Positions 44,849 through 54,236 of a stretch of DNA of 64,000 nt are shown in pieces. This stretch comes from CAMDPA01 sp965223035 (lineage in GTDB: Bacteria > Pseudomonadota > Alphaproteobacteria > Rhizobiales > Hyphomicrobiaceae): contig OZ244980.1 in the NCBI GenBank assembly GCA_965223035.1, forward strand, positions 558,001 to 622,000, read 5' to 3'. Position 1 is the stretch's first letter, and every line of letters starts with the position of its first letter. Under the pieces are notes generated by a model. The model made no database searches. It was not told the DNA's origin and saw nothing but the letters and a program-made list of their open reading frames with translations. Both the position numbers and the translations under genes were made by a program.

Positions 44849-46299
44849 CGTGGATAACAAGCGGTACGGCTCCAATACACGCGTTCGCCGGAGACGGTAT
44901 TGGCGTAGCACATGGTACAAGTCAGGCGAAGTCGCCGGCTGCGGCTACAGCTGAAATTGTTGTCATAGGTGGCAGACCAGGCGGCTTTGCTGCTGCCCTG
45001 CTGGCCGCGCGGATGGGCTGCAGGGCCATACATGTTGAGAAATTCGACATGCCAGGTGGCGTACATGCGTCTGGCCTGCAGGGGGGCGGCAATCCCCGGT
45101 GTCGGCGGCATCATGCTGAACTGATGCAACGCTTCGACGTCGCGGGATATGTATACCGTGCCGCCGAGAATACACACCCAGACTGGGCTGGAAATCCACC
45201 TTCCCATTACGAACGAATGATGCAGCCAGGCGCCAGCTTTATTCGTGCCAGTTTCAATCCAGAAGGTGCTGGCTGTGTCATGGCGGAGATGCTCGATGAG
45301 GTCGGCGTCGACGTATGCTATGGAACGCGCTTTGCCGATGTACTCGTTGAGAAAAGCGGAGGGAGCGACGGAGCGCTTCAGGCAGTCGTTGTCGAGGCGG
45401 CTTCTGGACGTCAAGCCATCACGGCACAAGCCTTCATCGATGGTTCCGGGACAGCGGACGTGGTAGCGCGCGGGGGCGCCATATGTGCCCGGAGGTGGCG
45501 GTCAGCCGAAGGGGCGCACTGGGACGGTGTTAATCGCCCGATCCCGGGTGGCCTACTATCGATCATGAGCGGCATGGACTTTGCCCAGACTGCCCGCTAC
45601 CAACGATCTGCGAGCGATCCTCAGCTCGCCTTGTTGATCGCTGAAGCTTCTGCGGCGGGAGATCTTCCACCGGGCCTAAATCGGCCAAGGAAGGGCAGCA
45701 ACAACGTATACGGTGAACATTACATTGGTTACCCGATGCTCGATACGAGTCCCATGCTGAGCGACGACACCTACATCATTCGGCAGAATGTTGCTTATGA
45801 AGGGGCGCTTCATATGGATGACAGCGCCGCAGATCATTCTCGTGCCACGTCCGCGCTGCGCAGGTTCGTTGATGCGGAGGCGCGGGTTTTGAGGAAATGC
45901 GTGCCTGGCTTTGAAAATGCCTTACGACGCAATGTCGGTCGCTATGTCGGCATTAGAGACGGTCGCCATCTGATGGGCGAGCATGTGTTCTCGCGTGCTG
46001 ACGCACGTAGCAGTCGCCAATTCCATGTTGCTGTGACCCCGCCCATGACGAAGACGTTGTTTTGGGACAGCCTCAAGAAATACACCTTTCAGATTCCGTG
46101 ACGCTGCGTCGTGCCAAAAGGCATCGACAACCTCGTCCTATGTGGCGGGTCGTTATCTTTCGAGCACAAAACGATTGTTGTGGTCATGCGCAATTTTCCC
46201 TGGTGTGTTCAAACGGGCGAAATTGCTGGATATGGCCTAGCGCGCAGCGTAAAGAAGAAGCCTCCCAAGGTGCTTGAGTGGGCTAGGCCATACATTTGA
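44845..46299 (+). pseudogene. FAD-dependent oxidoreductase with in-frame TGA
   Basis: FAD_oxidored family (Rossmann EIVVIGGRPGGFAAALLAAR, here GGRPGG instead of GGGPGG; then VEKFDMPGGVHASGL). The frame runs to TGA at 46099-46101 (YTFQIP, stop) and continues in the same frame as RCVVPKGIDNLVLCGGSLSF, the family's IPYRCLVPK...NLLVAGRxIS segment. So TGA stands where Tyr is usual. No clear ATG: the frame opens with TTG right after the IS21 relic, so the N-terminus may be lost. Probably an inactive gene; a split or recoded one cannot be excluded. Confidence 0.7.
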
Positions 46300-46411
46300 T
46301 CGTTCAGGCCCAGATTGAGAAAGGAGCGGTCGGCGGCAATGGATACCGTCTCCGGCAAGTCAAGCCAGAGCGCTCGCCCATTTCCACGATCGTGAGCAGT
46401 AGGCGAACGTG

Positions 46412-47560
46412 ATGCCAGCTAGTACCCGCGAAATTGGAACGCGTAACGGCAAGCGGCCTAACCTTCGCGCCAGCCTATTTGGGCCGCCTGCAATCGATTG
46501 CGACGTTCATATCGCCGTGCCGTCTGTCCGCACCATCTTGCCCTACCTCGACGACTATTGGCAGCAGCAGTTCCTGAGCCGCGGCATCGATCGCATCAGC
46601 TGGAACATGACGTCCGAGCCTGCCTACGCGCCCATTAACGCGAGGCCTGACTGGCGGCCTACCGATGGCGGCAAGCCAGGTACCGACCTGGCTCTCCTTC
46701 AGACCGAGGCGCTCGACGTGTTTGGCAGCGCGGCGGCCATCGCCAACTGCATCTGGGGCGGGCAGGTGCTGCCCAGCGAGGACATGTCCGCCGTCGTGTG
46801 CCGCGCTGTCAACGACTGGATCGCGGCCGAGTGGCTGGATCGCGAGCCTCGCCTGCGTGCATCGATCGTGGTCCCATTGAACGCTCCTGAGCTAGCGGGC
46901 GAGGAGATCGAGCGCCGTGCTGCAGACCGACGCTTTGTCCAGGTCCTGCTGCTGGCCGCACAGGAGCTGCCTCTGGGCCGACGGCAAAACTGGCCGATCT
47001 ATGCTGCGGCCGAGCGCCATGGCATTGCAATCGGTGTCCACGCCGGCTCGACCTATCATCATCCACCGATCGCGGGATGGGCCTCAACGTATCTGGAGGA
47101 TTATGTAGCCAATGCCTTTGCGTTCGAGTCGGCGTTGCTCAGCTTGGTGTCGGAAGGTGTTTTCGCGAAGTTTCCAGCGCTGCAGGTCGTGTTCTCTGAG
47201 TCCGGCGTGACTTGGCTTCCGGCTGCGCTGTGGCGGTTCAACAAGACCTGGCGCGGCGTGCGCTCCGAGATACCTTGGGTGAAGCAGGCGCCATCCGAAA
47301 TCGTACGGGAAAATGTGCGGCTCACCCTGCAACCGTTCGATGCGCCAGCGGATGAGGGCGGTGCACGGTGTGTGTTGGAGCGTTTGGTTGAGCAGTTGGA
47401 CTCGGAGCGAACCCTGTTATTCTCGACGGACTTCCCGCACTGGCATTTCGAGGGGCGCGATGCGCTTCCGGTGGTAGCCGACAGCCCGCTTGGCCAGCGC
47501 ATCTTGTATGAGAATGCCATGGAGACTTACTCCAGGCTGGCCGACTCGCTAACAGCCTAA
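46412..47560 (+). CDS. Amidohydrolase family protein 1 (Amidohydro_2 type)
   Basis: 382 aa from ATG 46412 (a GTG precedes it directly). TIM-barrel amidohydrolase of the PF04909 type: metal motif AIDCDVHIAVPS (DxH) near residue 28, HAGSTYHHPP near residue 210 with the second His, and FSTDFPHWHFEG near residue 343 with the C-terminal Asp. Members include decarboxylases (LigW, ACMSD) and C-C or ester hydrolases. It is 47% or so similar by eye to the next gene, so the two arose by duplication. Operon with the next two genes. Confidence 0.9.
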   Translation: MPASTREIGTRNGKRPNLRASLFGPPAIDCDVHIAVPSVRTILPYLDDYWQQQFLSRGIDRISWNMTSEPAYAPINARPDWRPTDGGKPGTDLALLQTEALDVFGSAAAIANCIWGGQVLPSEDMSAVVCRAVNDWIAAEWLDREPRLRASIVVPLNAPELAGEEIERRAADRRFVQVLLLAAQELPLGRRQNWPIYAAAERHGIAIGVHAGSTYHHPPIAGWASTYLEDYVANAFAFESALLSLVSEGVFAKFPALQVVFSESGVTWLPAALWRFNKTWRGVRSEIPWVKQAPSEIVRENVRLTLQPFDAPADEGGARCVLERLVEQLDSERTLLFSTDFPHWHFEGRDALPVVADSPLGQRILYENAMETYSRLADSLTA

Positions 47561-47577
47561 AGCGCTTGGAGCCTTAT

Positions 47578-48699
47578 ATGACGACGATTACGGAACCTAA
47601 ATCCGAAGCGGGAACCTCGGCCAAGCAGGCGGCAAGGCAAGGCGTGGTCGATTGCGACATCCACCCGCAATTTGCCAGGCGCGACGAGATCCTACCATTT
47701 TTGCCACGACGCTGGCGCGACTACATCGCTCAGTTCGGCGGTCACTATCGCCAGCCTCTCGCCGATACGCTGTCCCATCCGCGCATCAACCCAGAGGTTT
47801 CGCGGCGCGATGCCTGGCCTCCGACCGGTGGTCCGCCCGGTTCGGATCTGCAGTTCATGCGTGAGCAATTGCTCGACGCCTACAATCTCGCCTGGGGTAT
47901 CTTGATGCCGCTCAATCGAGGGCCGGGCAACCAGCGCAATCTAGAATACGGCGCGGCGCTGGCACGCGCAGTTAATGACTGGCAAATCGCCTACTGGGTG
48001 GAGCGGGAGCCGCGACTCAAAGCTTCCATCGTGGTGACGCAGGAAGACACGGACGCAGCCATTGCGGAGATCGAGGCTCGCGCCGGCGACCAGCGTTTCG
48101 TCCAAGTGATGATGCCGCCCCGCAGCCTGGAGCCTCTAGGCCGTCGCCGTTATTGGCCGATCTACGAGGCCGCGATTGCTGCCGGCCGACCGGTGGCTCT
48201 GCACGTCGGCGGCATCAACGGCTATCCCTCCACCGGCGGCGGTTGGCCATCCTACTACATTGAAGAGCAGCACTCCAACGTACAGGGCATGCAAGGGCTG
48301 GTGACGTCGCTGGTCATCGAGGGCGTGTTCGAGCGTTATCCGGCACTTCGCGTCGTTTTGGTGGAGGGCGGCATCGCCTGGGCGCGCTCGCTGATGTGGC
48401 GGCTCGACAAGCACTGGCGGCGGCTGAAATCCGAAGCGCCACATTTGCGGCGGCTGCCCTCCGAGTACATACGTTCCAACATCTATTATACGACGCAGCC
48501 GCTTGATGAGCCCGACTGCGACGCTGATCTGTTGGAGGCCTACGAAGCGGTGGGGCTCGATCGCGTGATGTACTCGAGCGATTACCCGCACTGGGATATG
48601 GACGAACCGGCATTTGTGCTGTCCAAGCTCAGGATCAGCGATGCCGATCGCACGCGCATCATGGGCGGTAACGCCAAGGAACTCTACGGACTACCATGA
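47578..48699 (+). CDS. Amidohydrolase family protein 2 (Amidohydro_2 type)
   Basis: 373 aa from ATG 47578 (GGAG upstream), 17 bases after the first copy. Same architecture: VDCDIHPQFARRDEILPFLP, HVGGINGYPSTGGGWPSYYI near 208, and YSSDYPHWDMDEP near 340. All metal-ligand positions seem kept (DxH, H, D). It overlaps the Rieske gene by 4 bases. The pair may form a heteromer or act on successive intermediates. Confidence 0.92.
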   Translation: MTTITEPKSEAGTSAKQAARQGVVDCDIHPQFARRDEILPFLPRRWRDYIAQFGGHYRQPLADTLSHPRINPEVSRRDAWPPTGGPPGSDLQFMREQLLDAYNLAWGILMPLNRGPGNQRNLEYGAALARAVNDWQIAYWVEREPRLKASIVVTQEDTDAAIAEIEARAGDQRFVQVMMPPRSLEPLGRRRYWPIYEAAIAAGRPVALHVGGINGYPSTGGGWPSYYIEEQHSNVQGMQGLVTSLVIEGVFERYPALRVVLVEGGIAWARSLMWRLDKHWRRLKSEAPHLRRLPSEYIRSNIYYTTQPLDEPDCDADLLEAYEAVGLDRVMYSSDYPHWDMDEPAFVLSKLRISDADRTRIMGGNAKELYGLP

Positions 48700-49115
48700 G
48701 CCGAACACGACATGTCGTTGCGCGCATTACCGATGTGGCGCCTGGCACAGCAAAGCGGGTATTGGCCGCCGGCCGGGATATCGCGCTTTTTAATGTCGGC
48801 GGTACCTACTATGCGCTCGCCGACCGATGCCCGCACCAGGCGGGGTCTCTGTGCAAAGGCAGCATTGTCGGACTAGCAGAGGCCGACGCGCCGGGACAAT
48901 ACCGCCTTTCCCGGCCGGGCGAATTTGTTAAATGCCCTTGGCACGGCTGGGAGTTCGATATTCGAACCGGCCAGTCCTATTGCGATCCAGCGACCACGCG
49001 AGCGCGGGCCTTTGATGTCAGCGTTGCGAAGGGGGCTGCCCTGATGGAGGGCCCATACGTGGCCGAGCGCTTCGATGTGATCGTCGAGGACGACTACGTG
49101 GTGATCGAAATCTGA
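48696..49115 (+). CDS. Rieske [2Fe-2S] ferredoxin-like protein
   Basis: 139 aa. Both Rieske boxes are present: RCPHQAGSLCKG (CxH) near residue 47 and CPWHGWEFDIRTG (CxxH) near residue 88. A 20-residue insert (EADAPGQYRLSRPGEFV) separates them. No oxygenase alpha subunit is adjacent, so it may serve a distant oxygenase or the amidohydrolases' pathway. ATGA overlap with the preceding gene shows coupling. Confidence 0.93.
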   Translation: MSRTRHVVARITDVAPGTAKRVLAAGRDIALFNVGGTYYALADRCPHQAGSLCKGSIVGLAEADAPGQYRLSRPGEFVKCPWHGWEFDIRTGQSYCDPATTRARAFDVSVAKGAALMEGPYVAERFDVIVEDDYVVIEI

Positions 49116-49137
49116 CATGCGTTTGCATTTTCAGTCC

Positions 49138-50442
49138 TCACTCCATCGTGTGCACAAGAAACAGCGCGATGGAGGGGAAGGCCACAAGTAGCGTAAGGCG
49201 GACAACATCTGCAGTAATGAAAGGAAGCGTACCTTTGTAGATATTCACGAGGCCGATTTCGGGCGCCATCTTGTTCATGACAAAGCAGATCATGCCGATC
49301 GGCGGAGAAATGAGACCTATTTCGACTGTGGTGACGACAATCACACCAAACCAGATGGGATCAAATCCGAGATCGATGATGACCGGATAGAAGATAGGGA
49401 TCGTCAGCAGGACCACTGCTAGGCCATCTACGAACATTCCTGCGAGTATGTAAAAGATTAGAATAACGACAACGATACCGACCGGTGTCAGCGGCAGGGC
49501 CGACAAGCCCTCGGCCAGAAGCTGCGAGGTCTGTGTTACTGCAAGGAAATACTGAAATAGAAACGCAGCGATGAGAATAAAAAATATTGCAGCCGACGTC
49601 CGTAAAGAATCCACCAGCGCGTCGACAACCAGGCGAAAGTTGAGGCGCCGCCTGGCAAAGCCAATGATCAGGGCCCCCAAGACGCCTAGACCTGCAGCCT
49701 CCGTGACCGTGACGAAGCCGCCATAGATGCCGCCCAACACGAGCGCAAACAACAGCAGCACCGCCCAAATGTCGCGCAGGCTTTCTATGCGCTCCTGCCA
49801 GCTTGAACGTTCACTTCGCGGCATCCAGCCTTTCTTTGTGTGGTATACAATTTGAATGGCAATGCAATAAAGAGTGATCGACAATAGGCCGGGGAATATT
49901 CCGGCAACAAACAAAGAGGCAATATCCGTTTCTGTTATAATTGCGTACAGGATGAACATCACGGATGGCGGAATCATGATGCCCAGCGTGCCGCCCGAGG
50001 CGATGACGCCTGCCGAGAAACCGGAGTGATACCCTGCACGCTTCATCTCTGGTAGCGCGACTTGCGTCATTGTCGCTGCCGTTGCAATGGACGAGCCGTT
50101 AATTGCAGCGAAACCGCCGCAAGCAAGCACCGTCGACATCGCCATGCCGCCTGGCAGGTGACCGAACCACGCCTTTGCCGCGCGGAACAATTCCCGGCTC
50201 ATGCCGGTCACGCTGACCAGCGTGCCCATCAGAATGAACATGGGAATAACGCTGAAGCCGAAGTTCGTCACGGTCCGAATGGGGGAATCAATCATAATCC
50301 CCAGGGCGGGCTCAAAGCCCACCAAGTACCAGAACCCGACAAACGCGACGCTGCCGAGGCAAACCGCAATGGGCACACGCATCAGCATCAACGCTAGGAC
50401 GGCCGAGCACCCGAGAATGGCAACAAGTGTCCTGTCATCCAT
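49138..50442 (-). CDS. TRAP transporter large permease DctM
   Basis: 434 aa with about twelve helices. Family marks: LMLMRVPIAVCLGSVAFVGF at the start, GMAMSTVLACGGFAAINGSS near residue 95 (usual AxGCxxFGAxxGSS), GGTLGIMIPPSVMFILYAII near 150 and ISPPIGMICFVMNK near 378. Moves organic acids with Na+. The dctQ gene lies 4 bases upstream. Confidence 0.95.
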   Translation of the reverse strand: MDDRTLVAILGCSAVLALMLMRVPIAVCLGSVAFVGFWYLVGFEPALGIMIDSPIRTVTNFGFSVIPMFILMGTLVSVTGMSRELFRAAKAWFGHLPGGMAMSTVLACGGFAAINGSSIATAATMTQVALPEMKRAGYHSGFSAGVIASGGTLGIMIPPSVMFILYAIITETDIASLFVAGIFPGLLSITLYCIAIQIVYHTKKGWMPRSERSSWQERIESLRDIWAVLLLFALVLGGIYGGFVTVTEAAGLGVLGALIIGFARRRLNFRLVVDALVDSLRTSAAIFFILIAAFLFQYFLAVTQTSQLLAEGLSALPLTPVGIVVVILIFYILAGMFVDGLAVVLLTIPIFYPVIIDLGFDPIWFGVIVVTTVEIGLISPPIGMICFVMNKMAPEIGLVNIYKGTLPFITADVVRLTLLVAFPSIALFLVHTME

Positions 50443-50446
50443 GCGC

Positions 50447-50980
50447 CTAGAACTCCTGCGAGCGAGCTTGGCGATGTTGGAAAACCACTTGCCACCAGCG
50501 GATCGCCGCCATTAGGACGGCGACCACGATTCCGACGGAAGCGAACACGTATCCGATCCAAAGCGGTATCAGCAATTCGTCAGAGACTTCTCCGGCCTCC
50601 ATAATGTCGAAGACTTTGAACGTAATGGCGTAACTGAAAACGGTAAGAAACAAGAGGTTGAGCGTATAGGCGACAAGATCAAAGAACCGTCTCATGCCAG
50701 CGCCGGAGAACGAATACAGGATGTCGACGGTGATGTGGCGGTCGGCATAAGTCGCCGTGGCGATTCCCCAGCAAATGGCGATGCCTTGCACCATTTGGCC
50801 CAATACGAAACCGTCGGGAATGTGGGTATTGAACACGTAGCGCAGGATGGCTTCAGTGAAGGTGATGATTGCCAGACAGCCAATGAAGTAGCCGGCCGAC
50901 TTCTCCACAACGGTGATAAACGTATTCACCTTGCCCTGTCCGTCGTGTCGCTGATTTAGGATGGCTCCGGCCATCGGCAT
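50447..50980 (-). CDS. TRAP transporter small permease DctQ
   Basis: 177 aa, four helices. AIITFTEAILRYVFNTHIPD (residues about 38-57) is the DctQ signature (xxxRYxFxxPxxW type). The start codon is uncertain; an in-frame GTG before NTFITVVEKS near residue 17 would shorten it. A strong hairpin separates it from dctP. Confidence 0.92.
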   Translation of the reverse strand: MPMAGAILNQRHDGQGKVNTFITVVEKSAGYFIGCLAIITFTEAILRYVFNTHIPDGFVLGQMVQGIAICWGIATATYADRHITVDILYSFSGAGMRRFFDLVAYTLNLLFLTVFSYAITFKVFDIMEAGEVSDELLIPLWIGYVFASVGIVVAVLMAAIRWWQVVFQHRQARSQEF

Positions 50981-51093
50981 TTTCTAGTGTCGCCGGAAAC
51001 GAAACCTAAAGGCTCCGGCCGGCGGCGCATAGATCATGCCATAGCGGAGTGTCGGTCACGCACGCGAATCCGTTACCGCTGGTCGTCCGTTGT

Positions 51094-51131
51094 GACAAGT
51101 CCGAACGCTGATCGACAGGTTCGGACTTGTC
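51094..51131 (-). terminator. Intercistronic hairpin between dctP and dctQ
   Basis: GACAAGTCCGAAC (51094-51106) and GTTCGGACTTGTC (51119-51131) form a perfect 13-bp stem with a 12-base loop just after the dctP stop. No T-run. It probably protects or partly terminates the dctP message. Confidence 0.7.
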
Positions 51132-51147
51132 GGTTCCGTCCTGCGCA

Positions 51148-52173
51148 CTATTCGGCCAGGGCGCCTTCCTTTTTCAGCTCGGCCACCAGCTCATTCCGGA
51201 TCGCATCTGGATCGTTGCCGGTCTTTTTGACGGCTACTCGCCATGCGTCGACAACAGGCTTGGCCGCGGCCCGCCACTGATTCAGTTCTGCTTTGCCAAT
51301 CTTATTAATAGTGTGGCCCTTATCGGCGACGATTTTTGCCTTGAGCTCTCGCTCCTGCTGGGCCCAGTGCCGGTAGATCCTTTGCGACCATTCAGGTGTG
51401 CAAACGCTGTCGACGGCCTTCTTTTGCGTTTCCGACATGCTGTCGTAAAGTTTCTTGTTGATGCCGTGTACGAATGTAACGATGTAGAGCGGCGCATCAA
51501 GGTGCTGCTTGACCACTTTGCCGAAGCTGAACGTGATATTGCCGCCCCAGGGCACTGTTATCGCATCGGTAATCCCGCGCTTGAGCGTTTCGTAGGCCTC
51601 CATGATCGGCACTTGAACCGAGTTGCCACCCATCGATGTCACGTATTTCGCGATCGTCTGATTGGCGGTTCTCACCTTCAGACCCTTGACGTCCGCCGGT
51701 GTCCGGATCGCCTTCTTGGAGTGGAACGTGCCCGGCTCGTGCGGGAACACATGACAAATATAAAGATCCGGCATCTCTTTGGCAGCATATTTCTTGTACC
51801 AGCGGTGCAGCGCGGGTGCCGACTTAAATCCATCGCTTACCGTGAAAGGCAGATCGGCCGTCTGGATGATTGGAAAGCGTCCGGGCGTATATCCCGGATT
51901 GATCAATCCGAAGTCGGCAATGCCACGCTTGACCATGTCGTAGTGATCTCGACCCGAGCCGAGCTGGCTTGAAGGAAACAAGGTCACCGTAATGGTTCCG
52001 TTCGACGCCTCCTTAATTGCTTCAGCCCATTCCTTGTAGCCGGGTGTCAGTTTGTGTTTCGGTGGGACCCAATAGCTCAGCTTGAGATTGATGCTTTTAT
52101 CCGCAGCCACGGCGACAGCCGTTGTGAGCGCCATCGCGATAGCGGCAGCACCAAGAAACATCAACTTTTTCAT
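51148..52173 (-). CDS. TRAP transporter substrate-binding protein DctP
   Basis: 341 aa from ATG 52173, with AGGAAG upstream. Signal peptide (MKKLMFLGAAAIAMALTTAV, cleavage near VAA). TRAP-SBP marks: LKLSYWVPPKHKLTPGYKEW, PGTFHSKKAIRTPADVKGLK with KVRTANQ (Arg that binds the carboxylate) near residue 155, and LKRGITDAI. Together with DctQM it takes up an organic acid. The leader contains six 14-bp tandem repeats. Confidence 0.95.
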   Translation of the reverse strand: MKKLMFLGAAAIAMALTTAVAVAADKSINLKLSYWVPPKHKLTPGYKEWAEAIKEASNGTITVTLFPSSQLGSGRDHYDMVKRGIADFGLINPGYTPGRFPIIQTADLPFTVSDGFKSAPALHRWYKKYAAKEMPDLYICHVFPHEPGTFHSKKAIRTPADVKGLKVRTANQTIAKYVTSMGGNSVQVPIMEAYETLKRGITDAITVPWGGNITFSFGKVVKQHLDAPLYIVTFVHGINKKLYDSMSETQKKAVDSVCTPEWSQRIYRHWAQQERELKAKIVADKGHTINKIGKAELNQWRAAAKPVVDAWRVAVKKTGNDPDAIRNELVAELKKEGALAE

Positions 52174-52181
52174 GTTCTTCC

Positions 52182-52265
52182 TCCCTGTGTCTTGGTCCCT
52201 GTGTCTTGGTCCCTGTGTCTTGGTCCCTGTGTCTTGGTTCCTGTGTCTTGGTTCCTGTGTCTTGG
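52182..52265. repeat. Six 14-bp tandem repeats in the dctP leader
   Basis: The unit TCCCTGTGTCTTGG is repeated six times (four identical, the last two with TTCC). It starts 8 bases upstream of the dctP start codon, between promoter and ribosome-binding site. The length is not a multiple of 3. Confidence 0.97.
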
Positions 52266-52631
52266 TCGTGAGCATCTGCTAACGTCCAGTCGGCAGTTGG
52301 ACGATAGCAACGCCGGATGGCCCATATCATTAGGTCCGAGCTGGAAGGGGGTGTCAAGCCGCGAAACGGGCGTCACAGCGAGGGACCGGTTTCACATCGG
52401 CAGACTGACGCGGTGGCTGTTGGTCACCACGGTGATCTGCCAGGTACGAAGTTGCAGGAACAGGTTGCGTGTTCTACGCTTCAGGATCTGTAGACCGATG
52501 GCCTGGGAGCAAGTGGCGAGGTGCCACCCATTGCTGCAAATCCCGGTGGGGCAGGACGGTGAATTTGCTGAAATGACCAACAAGCGGCGCTAACGAACTG
52601 CGCGGGCGACGAAGTCTGAAGGTTGCAACCG

Positions 52632-54236
52632 ATGCTGGCCCACATTCACGACCAGTTTATTCATCCTTACGCAAGAATGGACGTGGGCACGCTGATACGA
52701 GACCGAGCCCGCGTCTGGGGCGATAAGCCGTTCCTAATTTGGGAGCCGTTTGAAGTCCAAAATGCCGAGATCTGGAGTTGGGTGCGGTTCGAGCATGACG
52801 TCGCGCGGCTTGCCGCCGGACTGCGCGCGCGCGGCATCCGGGCTGGTGACAAAGTCTTGGTCCATATGGACAATTGCCCTGAAGCATTACTGGCCAGGTT
52901 CGCCTGCTGCTGGATAGGTGCGGTCGCGGTTCTCACCAACTCCGTGCTGGCGGGTCCTGAGCTCGTTCACCCGGTTGAAATTTGCGCAGCACGCGCGGCC
53001 GTTACGCAGCCGAAATTGGCCGCTGCCATCCGCCAACATTGTCCGCAACTGGAATGGATTGCTGTTACTGCTACCGATGCAGGTGACACACCCGCGCCAG
53101 GCACGGCCGCGGCACCTTCAGAGCGATTTGAGTCGCTGTTTGCGGCAGAGCCTGCACCGGCGCGGTTGCCGAATCCGAACGATCCTGCGTTGATCATGTT
53201 TACGACCGGAACAACGTCCCGGCCCAAGGCGGTGCTGTGGACACATGGCAATGTCTTGTGGGGCGGCCAGATGAGCGCCATGCATCAGGCCATCCGCAAC
53301 GACGATGTCTATCTGGTCTTTCTTCCGATCTATCACGTGGTTGGATTTTCCTGGGCCTTTCTAGCGGCGATGTGGGCAGGTGCCAGCGTCGCGCTGCAGC
53401 CCAGGTTTTCCGGCAGCAGGTTCTGGCCCACAGCGCTAAAACACAAGTGCACGTTGACCGTCCAGGTTCACTTCACAGCTGGGGTGCTGGCTAAGCAAGA
53501 CATACCCCGGCATCATTTCCGTCAGTTCGAAACGGGTATCTTCATGCCGTCGCTCGCACGGATCTTCGGGGTCCGGGAGGTTAGCGGCTGGGGCATGACG
53601 GAAATGGTGTCGCAACCGATCACCGGGGACCCGTGGTGCACCCAAGCCGATAAGTCGATTGGTCGGCCGGCGCCTGGCTACGGCGTGGTGATCGAGGACG
53701 ACAATCGCAATCCTGTGCAACCGGGCGAAACCGGTCATTTGAAGATCCTAGGCCGGCGCGGGCTCAGCATTTTCGCTGAGTACTACGGCAATGAGAAAGC
53801 AACTCGCAATGCATTTGACGAGCGTGGCTTGTTCGATCCTGGCGACCGGGTGATCCTGCATGAGGATGGCTGCATTGAATTTGCCGATCGAACGAAAGAT
53901 GTGATGAAGGTAGGCGGCGAAAGCGTCTCTGGCAGCGAAGTTGAAAGCGCAGTTAAATCTGCAGGCGGCGTACGCGAGGCAGCTGTTGTAGGCCGCGATG
54001 ATGCGGCGTGGGGCGAAGTGCCTATAGCATTCGTTGAGCTGGACGATCCAAGCGCCGATCCCATCGCAACGAGGGAGCGCATCGTTGATCACTGCCGCAA
54101 CTGTCTGGCAAAATTCAAGGTACCGCAGGACGTGATCATTGTGGACGAGTTGCCGCGCGTCGGTTTTGGTAAACTGGCGAAGGTCAAGATTCGCGAGATG
54201 GCAGCAGCCATGACAATCCGGGACGAGACGTCGTGA
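52632..54236 (+). CDS. AMP-dependent synthetase/ligase
   Basis: 534 aa from ATG 52632 (GAAGG upstream; a TTG lies three codons earlier). Motifs: IMFTTGTTSRPKAVLWTHGN near residue 187, GWGMTEMVSQ near 320, and ADRTKDVMKVGGESVSGSEV near 420, with the catalytic Lys in GFGKLAKVKIRE. Related to crotonobetaine/carnitine and long-chain acyl-CoA ligases. It overlaps the next gene by 4 bases and probably activates an acid of the pathway. Confidence 0.93.
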   Translation: MLAHIHDQFIHPYARMDVGTLIRDRARVWGDKPFLIWEPFEVQNAEIWSWVRFEHDVARLAAGLRARGIRAGDKVLVHMDNCPEALLARFACCWIGAVAVLTNSVLAGPELVHPVEICAARAAVTQPKLAAAIRQHCPQLEWIAVTATDAGDTPAPGTAAAPSERFESLFAAEPAPARLPNPNDPALIMFTTGTTSRPKAVLWTHGNVLWGGQMSAMHQAIRNDDVYLVFLPIYHVVGFSWAFLAAMWAGASVALQPRFSGSRFWPTALKHKCTLTVQVHFTAGVLAKQDIPRHHFRQFETGIFMPSLARIFGVREVSGWGMTEMVSQPITGDPWCTQADKSIGRPAPGYGVVIEDDNRNPVQPGETGHLKILGRRGLSIFAEYYGNEKATRNAFDERGLFDPGDRVILHEDGCIEFADRTKDVMKVGGESVSGSEVESAVKSAGGVREAAVVGRDDAAWGEVPIAFVELDDPSADPIATRERIVDHCRNCLAKFKVPQDVIIVDELPRVGFGKLAKVKIREMAAAMTIRDETS

